Source: Pseudomonadota bacterium (lineage in GTDB: Bacteria > Pseudomonadota > Gammaproteobacteria > Burkholderiales > SG8-39). From it: DNA of 5,261 bases. The notes under the pieces were generated by a model. That model saw only the letters and a list, made by a program, of their open reading frames with translations, was not told the DNA's origin and ran no database searches. The position numbers were made by a program, and so were the translations under genes. Positions 1-5,261 of this stretch are shown one piece after another; position 1 is the stretch's first letter; every line of letters begins with the position of its first letter. The DNA lies in assembly GCA_021847125.1 (NCBI GenBank), contig JAJZUK010000121.1:1-5261 (forward strand). The letters are read 5' to 3'.

Positions 1-1753
1 CGACAATGGTCGGCTTGATCAGGATCACCAATTCGCGCTTGACGGTATCGGTGGAGGAGTTGCGGAAGGCGCCGCCTATCAGCGGCGTGTCAGCCAGGCC
101 CGGGATGCCGCTGCGGCCCTTGTTCAGCTCCACTTTCATCAGGCCGCCCAAGACGACGATGTTGCCGTCCTGCGTGCGCACCATGGTGTCCGATTCGCTG
201 ACGTTGATTGCGGCCACGTCGACACTTTGCGCCCCGACGCCGACCAGGTTGAACCCGACCGACTTCGGCGTCACGCTGGTGACCAGGGGATGGATGTGCA
301 GCGCAATGTTGCCCTCGCCGTCGATCTGCGGCGTTACGTCGAGCGAGATGCCCGAAAACAGATTGCTGATCTGCGGCGCCACCGAGGTGGGCGTGACGAC
401 CCCGGCCACGGTCGAACCCGGGACCACGGCAATACTGGTGACGTAGGGCTGGTCGGTGCCGACCTTGAGTACCGCCTTCTGGTTGTTGAGCGTCGCCACC
501 CTGGGACTGGACAGCACTTGCACCGAACCCTGGGATTCGAGAAACTGCAGCAATGCGGCGAAGTTGTCCGTCTGCACCGCCAGACCGAATACGCCCCCGG
601 CAACGCCGCTGGCGCCGCCGACTACGCCACCCAGGCTTGCGAGCCCGGCACCTGCGCCCGGATTGGCACTGAAGGTGCTGCTGCTGCCCGCGCTGCTGCC
701 GGCCGTAGCGCCGCTCAGGCGACCGGTGGTCGCGAGGCTGTTGGCCGCGCCGCCCAGGCCGCTGGAAAAACCGCCGGCGATGCCGCTGGTGGGAAACGCC
801 GCCCAGTTGATGCCAGACTGATAGGCCTGGTTCAGGGTCACGTCGATGATCTTCGCCTCGAGCATGACTTGCCGCTCGACCGACAGCTGCATCGCCTTGA
901 GCAGCGTCGCCACGCTGCGCAATTCCTGCGGCATGGCGCGCACCACGACTACGCCGGACTGCGGGCTGATCACGATGTTGCGCCCCCCGCCCGTGCCGAC
1001 GATGGTACGTATGGCGTATTCGACTTCACCCCAGAAGTCCGTCGTCTGCACCGTGGACATGCGCGTGGCGTCGGTCTGTATGCCGGCGAGTGCGCCGGAG
1101 GCGTTCGGCGTCAGCGAAGGCGGCCCCTGCACGCCGCCTGGCGGAACTGCAGCTACCGTCGGGATGCTGCTCAAGGTCTGCTGCAATGTGGGCGTGGTGG
1201 TCCCTGTGGTCCCGCTCGTCGTGATACCGCTGGAGCCGGCAGTGACCCGCATGTCGCTCCTGCCCTGGCGTGCGCCGATCAGGTAATTGACCTGGAACAC
1301 GCGCGTCTGCAGGCCCGCCGGCTTGATGTAGATGCGCGTGCCGTCAATCTTGTACTCGTAGCCGTAGATCTCGCGTATCGCATCGAGCGCTTCGGTCAGC
1401 GTCACATCCTTGAGATTCACGGAAATCGAGCCGGACACATCCGGGTGCACCAGCATGCTGTAGCGCGTTCCCGACACGATGGACAGGAATACTTCGCGCG
1501 CCGGCGCATTGTTCACGTTCAGATCGAAACGCCCCTCCGTCGCCTTTCCCTGCACCTGCGGCAGCTGCATGCGCAGCGGCGGCAACAGCGCCCGGCTCAC
1601 GGCATCGGGTTCTTTCGGCTGCGCGCGTTGCGCGGCCTGGTCCAGCTCGCGCGTGATCTGCGCGCTGACCTGATTGCTGCGCACGGGTTCCTGCGCACAG
1701 CCGGCGAGGATGAACGCGCTTAGAATCAGTCCGGCAATATGCAGCGTTTTCAT
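1..1753 (-). CDS. mshL: MshL, outer-membrane secretin of the MSHA-type pilus (3' end cut by window)
   Basis: This gene encodes a secretin lipoprotein, the ring-forming outer-membrane pore through which the MSHA-type pilus leaves the cell. The frame is open from the ATG at 1753 to the left edge, giving 584 visible residues. The N-terminus is a lipoprotein signal with lipobox L16-A17-G18-C19, so Cys19 should be lipidated. Residues about 76-145 form a short secretin/STN-type domain (FDLNVNNAPAREVF, then IYIKP). A Thr/Ser/Gly/Pro-rich linker lies at about 171-228. Residues about 240-310 form a second N-domain ending LEAKIIDV. A Gly/Ala/Ser-rich stretch spans about 324-390. The secretin core follows: VLSSPRVATLNNQKAVLKVG (413-432), ISLDVTPQIDG, the MshL-like ESDTMVRTQDGNIVVLGGLM (520-539), and a final RELVILIKPTIV at 573-584. 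That last motif normally sits close to the C-terminus, so only a short tail should be missing. The start overlaps the mshK stop in an ATGA; only a weak GGTG precedes it, which suggests translational coupling. Secretin identity is very sure; MshL rather than PilQ rests on the ESD motif and the neighbours. Confidence 0.95.
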   Translation of the reverse strand, partial: MKTLHIAGLILSAFILAGCAQEPVRSNQVSAQITRELDQAAQRAQPKEPDAVSRALLPPLRMQLPQVQGKATEGRFDLNVNNAPAREVFLSIVSGTRYSMLVHPDVSGSISVNLKDVTLTEALDAIREIYGYEYKIDGTRIYIKPAGLQTRVFQVNYLIGARQGRSDMRVTAGSSGITTSGTTGTTTPTLQQTLSSIPTVAAVPPGGVQGPPSLTPNASGALAGIQTDATRMSTVQTTDFWGEVEYAIRTIVGTGGGRNIVISPQSGVVVVRAMPQELRSVATLLKAMQLSVERQVMLEAKIIDVTLNQAYQSGINWAAFPTSGIAGGFSSGLGGAANSLATTGRLSGATAGSSAGSSSTFSANPGAGAGLASLGGVVGGASGVAGGVFGLAVQTDNFAALLQFLESQGSVQVLSSPRVATLNNQKAVLKVGTDQPYVTSIAVVPGSTVAGVVTPTSVAPQISNLFSGISLDVTPQIDGEGNIALHIHPLVTSVTPKSVGFNLVGVGAQSVDVAAINVSESDTMVRTQDGNIVVLGGLMKVELNKGRSGIPGLADTPLIGGAFRNSSTDTVKRELVILIKPTIV

Positions 1754-2130
1754 GGACGTTTCACCGCTTTCTCAGATTTACCACCGGCGCCGGACGCCGC
1801 AGCCGCCTTCTCCATAGGAGGATACAACTGTAGCACTTCCAATCCCTGATCGCTTTTCAATGTCACCTCGGTCGCCGTGATTTTTACCAGCCTCGCCTTG
1901 CCGTAGCTCCCGCCCAGAGCCACGTACTGGCCGTTGATGATCGCGCCCTTGCGCGCGCTCGACAGCAGTATCGACTGCAGCGGCGTATGCGGGGCAGCGC
2001 CGGCAGCAGCCGCGCTCAGCAGTTCCAGCGGCGGCCGCGTCGGATCCGTGAGCGCCTGCGCACCGCCGCTGCCGGGGAGCAGCAGCGCCGCTGCGGCAAG
2101 GCCCTGCGCGAGCATCACACGGCCAGCCAT
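1750..2130 (-). CDS. mshK: MshK, periplasmic PilP/GspC-like pilus assembly protein
   Basis: This 126-residue protein probably links the inner-membrane assembly complex to the MshL secretin in the periplasm, as PilP does for PilQ and GspC for GspD. It begins with a Sec-type signal peptide: Arg4, a hydrophobic Ala/Leu core at about 11-18, and likely cleavage after A24-Q25-A26. The mature chain starts LTDPTRPP, and DPTRP is typical of MshK-type proteins. Residues about 50-104 form a small beta-rich domain (LQSILLSS, AIINGQYVALG, ARLVKI, VTLKSDQG, VLQLYPP) resembling the homology region of PilP and GspC. The tail is Ala/Gly/Lys-rich. The gene overlaps mshJ by 16 bases and its TGA overlaps the mshL ATG. 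The start at 2130 is chosen because GGAG lies 5 bases upstream and it keeps the basic n-region. An ATG at 2115, forming TGATG with the mshJ stop, would also leave a signal-like sequence but has no ribosome-binding site. The small, divergent sequence makes the assignment depend partly on gene order. Confidence 0.88.
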   Translation of the reverse strand: MAGRVMLAQGLAAAALLLPGSGGAQALTDPTRPPLELLSAAAAGAAPHTPLQSILLSSARKGAIINGQYVALGGSYGKARLVKITATEVTLKSDQGLEVLQLYPPMEKAAAASGAGGKSEKAVKRP

Positions 2131-2798
2131 GATTTCTCCGGACTCAGCGTATAGATGGTGAGCTTGAGCACCGACTGCGGATATTGCGCCACGTTGAGTT
2201 CGAACCCGTCCCAGAACACGCGCTGAGGCATGCGCTCGAGCGCAGCCAGGTAATCGAGCAAGTCGAAATAGCTGCCTTTGATGCTGAGTTCGACCGTGTG
2301 GCGAAAAACCTCGCGTGCGCCATCGGTGCGCGTCCGCCCGCCGGCAGCGCCGTGTTGTATGCCGGCGCCCGCGGACATACTGGTGCTGGGCAGGTTGCGC
2401 AGCGAAACCAGTTGCAGCTTCGCGTTCTTGCCTATGATGCTCTCCAACATCGCCACCATTTCGTCGGGCGCGACGAACTGCTTTTGCTGTTGCTCGAACT
2501 GCCGGTCCAACTGCACCATCTGCGCGCGCAAGCTCTTGAGTTTTTCCCGGTTGAGTTCGTCCTGATCCTGCGCCGCCGGTTTTACCAGGGCCTGAATCTG
2601 GGCCTGAATCGCCTTGGTCTCGTCTTCCTGTTGCGCGATCTGCGCCGACAGCTGATTGCGCCGCGACAACACCGGATTCAGCAAAAACACCTGCAGCAGG
2701 GTCATCAGCACCAGCGCCACCGCGCCGAAGAACAGCGCCCGCTCGCGCAGGGGCATGGCATCGATGCTGTCGGCGTATTTTTCCAGTAATTGCTTCAT
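2115..2798 (-). CDS. mshJ: MshJ, PilO-like inner-membrane pilus assembly protein
   Basis: This 227-residue bitopic membrane protein is the likely PilO equivalent of the MSHA system, pairing with the PilN-like protein encoded just upstream to form the inner-membrane alignment complex. It shows a short cytoplasmic N-terminus (MKQLLEKYADSIDAMPLRER), one transmembrane helix at about 21-40, and a long periplasmic coiled coil at about 44-108 rich in Gln, Glu and Lys. The C-terminal part (about 112-227) has an alpha/beta pattern with EMVAMLESIIGKNAKLQLVSLRNLP, VELSIKGSYFDLLDYLAALERMP and VLKLTIYTLSP. The GSYFDLLDYLAALE segment is characteristic of the PilO/GspM ferredoxin-like fold. A Gly/Ala-rich loop lies at about 142-160. 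The start is the ATG overlapping the PilN-like stop (ATGA); no strong Shine-Dalgarno precedes it, which fits translational coupling. The longer in-frame reading upstream is antisense-free but simply overlaps the preceding gene in another frame, so it is not used. Confidence 0.92.
   Translation of the reverse strand: MKQLLEKYADSIDAMPLRERALFFGAVALVLMTLLQVFLLNPVLSRRNQLSAQIAQQEDETKAIQAQIQALVKPAAQDQDELNREKLKSLRAQMVQLDRQFEQQQKQFVAPDEMVAMLESIIGKNAKLQLVSLRNLPSTSMSAGAGIQHGAAGGRTRTDGAREVFRHTVELSIKGSYFDLLDYLAALERMPQRVFWDGFELNVAQYPQSVLKLTIYTLSPEKSWLAV
2136..2139 (-). promoter_or_regulatory. Ribosome-binding site of mshK
   Basis: GGAG on the minus strand, five bases before the ATG at 2130 and inside the 3' end of mshJ. 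It favours the start at 2130 over the ATG at 2115, which has no comparable site. Confidence 0.65.
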
Positions 2799-3535
2799 CG
2801 CGACCCGCCGCCGGGATTCGGCACCGCTTGCTGCGCTGGTCGCGGCGGTTCGGGCGCCGTCTGAGCGGTGGCCGCCGCGTCGGCCTCGTCGGCAGGCTCG
2901 GCATAACTGGAGCCGAGCCGGAACTCGGTATAGCGGTAACTCGCGGGCGCAGCCGCCGGCCGCGCTGCATCGGCCGGCAGCGCGCCCTCGCGCTGAGTCA
3001 TGCTGAGCGAGTCGAAGGCACGGCCATGCAGCGCGCGTTCCTGCTTCAGGCGCTGAATATAGACAGGCACCAGCTCGGGTTGCAGCACGCGCCCCACGAT
3101 TTCGATATCTTCGCCGCCGGCGCCGATTTTGAAATGCGTCAGCCACAAGCCAGGCAGCGACTGGCGTGCAAGCGCGCGCATGTACTCGGCGTAATTGGCG
3201 CCCGTGGCGAGCAAACCGACGCCGAGACTGTCGAGCGTGGCCTTGCGCGCGTTCAACTGCGCCTCGAGCGCTTTCACTTCCGCATCGAGGCTGGCGTCGG
3301 GTTTCCTCGGCGCGTAGCGCGCGCTGGTTTGAGCCAGCTGCGCCTTCGCCTGGTTGTACTGCCGGGCCGTTTCCACCGACTGCCGGTCGAGATTCAGGCT
3401 CTCGATGCTGGCGTAACCATAGAACAGCGCAACGCCGACCAGCAGCAAGGCCAGCGCATCGACCATGTTCGCTGCAGAAAAGACCTTCTTCTGCTTCAGG
3501 AAAATCGGATTGAACAGGTTGATCTGCTGGCTCAT
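2795..3535 (-). CDS. PilN-like MSHA biogenesis protein (MshI2-type)
   Basis: This 246-residue protein is the likely PilN equivalent, an inner-membrane protein whose cytoplasmic N-terminal peptide docks onto the PilM-like MshI. It starts MSQQINLFNP, closely resembling the INL-x-P peptide by which PilN binds PilM. One transmembrane helix follows at about 23-43, then a coiled coil at about 45-105. A compact periplasmic domain at about 114-180 includes YMRALARQSLPGLWLTHFKI, DIEIVGRVLQPELVPVYIQRL and FDSLSM, as expected for PF05137-type proteins. A last strand, YRYTEFRLGS, lies at 200-209. The final 37 or so residues are Ala/Pro/Glu-rich and probably disordered. The ATG overlaps the mshI stop as ATGA and has GGAGG at 3546-3550 inside mshI, so this start is well supported. 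Databases label such genes variously as MshI, MshI2 or PilN; I leave the symbol empty because naming is inconsistent. Confidence 0.9.
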   Translation of the reverse strand: MSQQINLFNPIFLKQKKVFSAANMVDALALLLVGVALFYGYASIESLNLDRQSVETARQYNQAKAQLAQTSARYAPRKPDASLDAEVKALEAQLNARKATLDSLGVGLLATGANYAEYMRALARQSLPGLWLTHFKIGAGGEDIEIVGRVLQPELVPVYIQRLKQERALHGRAFDSLSMTQREGALPADAARPAAAPASYRYTEFRLGSSYAEPADEADAAATAQTAPEPPRPAQQAVPNPGGGSR

Positions 3536-4470
3536 AGCGCCTTCGCCTCCGCGCGCAGCGCCGCGCCCAGCACGTGCAGAAACTGCCACTGCTGGTCCAC
3601 GCCCATGTCCGCGCCGGAAAAATCCAGGGCGTCGCCCAGATCGATCTGCCGCAGCGGCAGGTACAGCTGCGAACCCAGAAACGCGAGCAGCCCGATATCT
3701 TCCGGCATCGGCCCCAGCAGCAGTTCCGACAAAGTGATGTTCCGGTACTGGCGCTCGAAGTGATCGAGCGAGCGCTGCAGTTCTACGCCTACGCGTTCGA
3801 AATAGCTTTGCCGCTGGTCTGCGTTCGCAGCGGCGAGTTGGTGCCAGGACAGGTCGAGCCGGCGCGCCAGGTAGAGATCGCCCGCGAAGGAAAGGGTAAA
3901 CAGGCCGCCGGAGCGATCGAAGGTGAGCATGCCGATGCCGCGGTGCGCGCTCGCATACAGTTCGGCGATATTGCGCTGCGCCGTTTCCGGGATGTCGATT
4001 GCCTGCAGCGCAATCTTGGCGCGCTCGAACTGGGCGATCTGCCTTTGCACGATCTCGTTTTTCGCCGCCACCGCGTACATGTAGTGGCTTTGCCCCTCCG
4101 CCTCCTTGTCGATCGGAATATCGAGCACGTCCATGGTGGCGTCGTCGACGTGGTAGTCGAGCAAATCCTTCACGCGCCAGCGGATCGCCGCCTTCAGTTC
4201 CTCGCGCGGCACGTTGGGCGCGTCCACCATCAGCAGCTGGTACTCCGCCGGGTGCAGCAGCGTCGCGCAGCGATAACCGGCCAGCTTGTATTCCTGCGCT
4301 GCCCGCTGCAGTTCCGCGCCGTTTTTGTCGTCCAACTGGACCATGCCCCAACGTTCGACCTTGGGCTTGCCCTGCGCCGGGCGTTCGACATGAGCCAGCC
4401 GTATAGCGTCAGGGTCGGTACTGATGGCCATCCAGCCCGGCTGTGTCTTTTTCTTGGAGAACCATGCCAT
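3532..4470 (-). CDS. mshI: MshI, PilM-like cytoplasmic actin-fold pilus assembly protein
   Basis: This complete 312-residue soluble protein has no signal peptide or membrane helix. It fits the PilM/MshI family, cytoplasmic proteins with an actin-like (FtsA/PilM) fold that bind the PilN N-terminus and connect the assembly complex to the motor. PilM-like segments appear in order: GWMAISTDPDAIRLAHVE (12-29), a shared-subdomain region with LLHPAEYQLLMVDAPNVP (71-88) and ELKAAIRWRVKDLLDYHVDD (91-110), YAVAAKNEIV (132-141), IDIPETAQRNIAEL (158-171), GMLTFDRSGGLFTLSFAGDLYLARRL (180-205), and VELQRSLDHFERQY before LSELLLGPMPE (229-257). The phosphate-binding motifs of PilM are degenerate here, so ATP binding is uncertain. 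The start is secure: an in-frame TAA lies 24 bases upstream (4492-4494) and MAWFSKKK is a family-like N-terminus. No strong Shine-Dalgarno is visible. This is the first gene of the tightly overlapping run, behind a likely promoter at 4501-4527. Confidence 0.92.
   Translation of the reverse strand: MAWFSKKKTQPGWMAISTDPDAIRLAHVERPAQGKPKVERWGMVQLDDKNGAELQRAAQEYKLAGYRCATLLHPAEYQLLMVDAPNVPREELKAAIRWRVKDLLDYHVDDATMDVLDIPIDKEAEGQSHYMYAVAAKNEIVQRQIAQFERAKIALQAIDIPETAQRNIAELYASAHRGIGMLTFDRSGGLFTLSFAGDLYLARRLDLSWHQLAAANADQRQSYFERVGVELQRSLDHFERQYRNITLSELLLGPMPEDIGLLAFLGSQLYLPLRQIDLGDALDFSGADMGVDQQWQFLHVLGAALRAEAKAL
3546..3550 (-). promoter_or_regulatory. Ribosome-binding site of the PilN-like gene
   Basis: GGAGG on the minus strand, ten bases before the ATG at 3535 and embedded in the last codons of mshI. 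A second, closer AAGG lies four bases from the ATG. Together they support independent initiation as well as coupling to mshI through the ATGA overlap. Confidence 0.6.
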
Positions 4471-4500
4471 CGGCGTTACTCGGCGGACGAGTTACTTGAA

Positions 4501-4527
4501 GTTATATCAATAAATCGTTGTTGTCAA
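4501..4527 (-). promoter_or_regulatory. Probable sigma-70-type promoter of the msh operon
   Basis: On the minus strand, a perfect TTGACA (4527-4522) is followed after 15 bases by TATAAC (4506-4501), which matches the -10 consensus at five of six positions. The spacer is shorter than the ideal 17 bases. The surrounding 4497-4558 region is clearly AT-richer than the rest of the window, with GAAAAACCA directly upstream of the -35 box. Transcription would start near 4494, giving a leader of about 25 bases before mshI. No other intergenic space exists between the msh genes shown, so this is the only obvious promoter for all five. Confidence 0.6.
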
Positions 4528-4614
4528 TGGTTTTTCTCCCATAAAACGCGTCGGACAAACACCTTGTTAGCGGCATCTTTCGCGCGATTTCCAGAAGCGC
4601 GGCAGTGGCGCGGC

Positions 4615-4644
4615 ATGCCAGTCTAGGTCCTGCCGCACTGGCAT
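4615..4644 (-). repeat. 8-bp perfect inverted repeat just after the stop of the upstream gene
   Basis: ATGCCAGT (4644-4637 on the minus strand) pairs perfectly with ACTGGCAT (4622-4615) around a 14-base loop. It begins at the base immediately after the TGA at 4645-4647. There is no T-run behind the stem, so it is not a standard intrinsic terminator. It could be an mRNA 3'-end stabilising hairpin, part of a Rho-dependent end, or chance. Confidence 0.45.
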
Positions 4645-5261
4645 TCAAGGATAGATATCCACCGTGTCGATCACGATCGGCCGGCGCGTCCCCATGACCA
4701 CGCGCGTCATTATAATGGCACTCGGAGTGTTGCCGGGCCAGATGTCCGCTGCTGTATTCACCCACGCGGCTGCGCCCGCCGTAAGATGCTGCTCGACCAA
4801 GCCGCGGGCTGCGGCAGCGGAGGTGCTGTTCTGATAATTTGCGCCCCAGACCGCGCCCGACACGGGGTGCGCCTGCATCTGGACAAAGCTGGTGTCATCT
4901 CCGGTCGTGCTGGCCGCACCCCAGGCGCTCCCGTTCCACTTCTTCGTCGACACTGTGGCGCCGTTGGCCCACATGACCCAGGCATTGCCGACTTGATTGG
5001 GGTGCGTTTCCCAGATCACGTCGAACACGCGGTCGGTCCCCACCGCGCCATCGCCTCCGGGTTCTACGGAATTGTCGTGCAAGGTAAAACCGGACCAGGC
5101 CGCCCCGTTCCACAGCAGAGTGTGCAAATCGGCGGCTGCGTCCTGTACGCCTAGCATGATCTGATTCGAGTTCGGATCGGAGGCCAGCCGCAGCCACAGG
5201 CCCAGCGTATTCGTTCCAGTGAACGCCACTCCGGTGCCGCCGACTGGAGCGCTCATCGCAC
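4645..5261 (-). CDS. C-terminal part of a W-rich repeat protein of unknown function (5' end outside window)
   Basis: The frame is open from the right edge to the TGA at 4645, giving 204 complete visible residues. I do not recognise a named gene. An ATG at 5256 exists, but the frame continues upstream through GCG to the edge, there is no room to see a signal peptide, and the sequence starts mid-domain, so this is probably the end of a longer protein. Counting from that ATG, it holds about three degenerate repeats of 45-55 residues: LASDPNSNQIMLGV to LLWNGAAW (24-54), ETHPNQVGNAWVMWANGA to KKWNGSAW (83-112), and QAHPVSGAVWGANY to LTAGAAAW (128-165). Each has an x-[DH]-P-x(n)-hydrophobic turn and a closing W-N-G-like motif. 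The pattern is like blades of a beta-propeller or a beta-rich surface protein. The chain has few Lys and no Cys and ends VIDTVDIYP. Its position beside the pilus operon, on the same strand, suggests an extracellular or adhesin-like role, but that is inference only. Confidence 0.8.
   Translation of the reverse strand, partial: AMSAPVGGTGVAFTGTNTLGLWLRLASDPNSNQIMLGVQDAAADLHTLLWNGAAWSGFTLHDNSVEPGGDGAVGTDRVFDVIWETHPNQVGNAWVMWANGATVSTKKWNGSAWGAASTTGDDTSFVQMQAHPVSGAVWGANYQNSTSAAAARGLVEQHLTAGAAAWVNTAADIWPGNTPSAIIMTRVVMGTRRPIVIDTVDIYP

Larger units (their letters stand above)
4471..4644 (-). other. Intergenic region between the repeat protein gene and mshI
   Basis: This is the only non-coding stretch in the window (174 bases). 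From right to left it contains the inverted repeat after the upstream stop, a GC-rich segment with no recognisable motif (about 4559-4614), the AT-rich promoter island, and a short leader with an in-frame TAA at 4492-4494 ahead of mshI. No convincing small gene or RNA gene is seen; the 87-codon frame across 4502-4765 is in a different frame from the real upstream gene and looks like noise. Confidence 0.7.

Noticed and set aside
227..1723. 498-codon plus-strand open frame opposite mshL
   Set aside because: It is antisense to a clear secretin, its translation is Arg/His/Ala-rich with no recognisable domain, and long spurious antisense frames are expected in GC-rich coding DNA.
1750..2970. Longer version of mshK starting at 2970
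   Set aside because: The added 280 residues are a frame-shadow of mshJ and the PilN-like gene; the start at 2130 gives a ribosome-binding site and a signal peptide.
2115..3146. Longer version of mshJ starting at 3146
   Set aside because: The extra N-terminus is Arg/Ala-rich, overlaps the PilN-like gene in a different frame, and would bury the transmembrane helix; the ATGA-overlap start at 2798 gives a normal MshJ architecture.
4549..4573. attC-like half site: GCGTCGGAC...TTGTTAGCGGC on the plus strand resembles one end of an integron recombination site
   Set aside because: The R-type core does not match GTTRRRY fully (GTTAGCG), no partner half site was found at a suitable distance, and there is no cassette-like gene or integrase in view.
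3574..4626. 350-codon plus-strand open frame opposite mshI
   Set aside because: It lies antisense to a well-supported PilM-like gene, has shadow-like composition (many Arg, His, Gln, Leu) and no family motif.
4502..4765. 87-codon minus-strand frame spanning the intergenic region
   Set aside because: It overlaps the end of the W-rich repeat gene in another frame, contains the promoter candidate, and its translation looks like noise.

Overview
This GC-rich window carries one end of an MSHA-type (mannose-sensitive haemagglutinin-like) type IV pilus biogenesis operon. All genes lie on the minus strand, so transcription runs from right to left. High GC with strong G/C preference at third codon positions, together with the msh gene set, suggests a proteobacterium. 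A beta- or gammaproteobacterium is my best guess, but this rests on gene content and composition, not on a database match.

Layout from right to left (5' to 3' on the coding strand). First comes the 3' part of an open reading frame that runs off the right edge (4645-5261). It encodes a repeat protein with tryptophan-rich W-N-G-x-A-W motifs that I cannot assign to a named gene. A 174-base intergenic region follows (4471-4644). It holds an 8-bp perfect inverted repeat directly after that gene's stop codon, then an AT-rich island with a perfect TTGACA -35 box and a TATAAC -10 box. This is the only good promoter candidate seen, and it points into the pilus genes. Next are mshI (PilM-like cytoplasmic actin-fold protein), a PilN-like inner-membrane protein, mshJ (PilO-like inner-membrane protein), mshK (small PilP/GspC-like periplasmic protein) and mshL (outer-membrane secretin lipoprotein). 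MshL runs off the left edge only a little before its expected end.

The five msh genes are packed without gaps. Three of the four junctions are 4-base ATGA overlaps and the fourth is a 16-base overlap, so they should be co-transcribed and probably translationally coupled. Together they match the PilM-PilN-PilO-PilP-PilQ alignment module: MshI at the cytoplasmic face, PilN-like and MshJ spanning the inner membrane with coiled-coil periplasmic arms, MshK bridging the periplasm, and MshL forming the outer-membrane pore. The motor ATPases, platform protein and pilins (mshM, mshE, mshG, mshA and others) would be expected beyond the left edge but are not in view.

I see no RNA gene, CRISPR array, insertion sequence or clearly undescribed system. 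The least ordinary parts are the unassigned W-rich repeat protein next to the operon, and the strongly degenerate nucleotide-binding motifs of the MshI actin fold.
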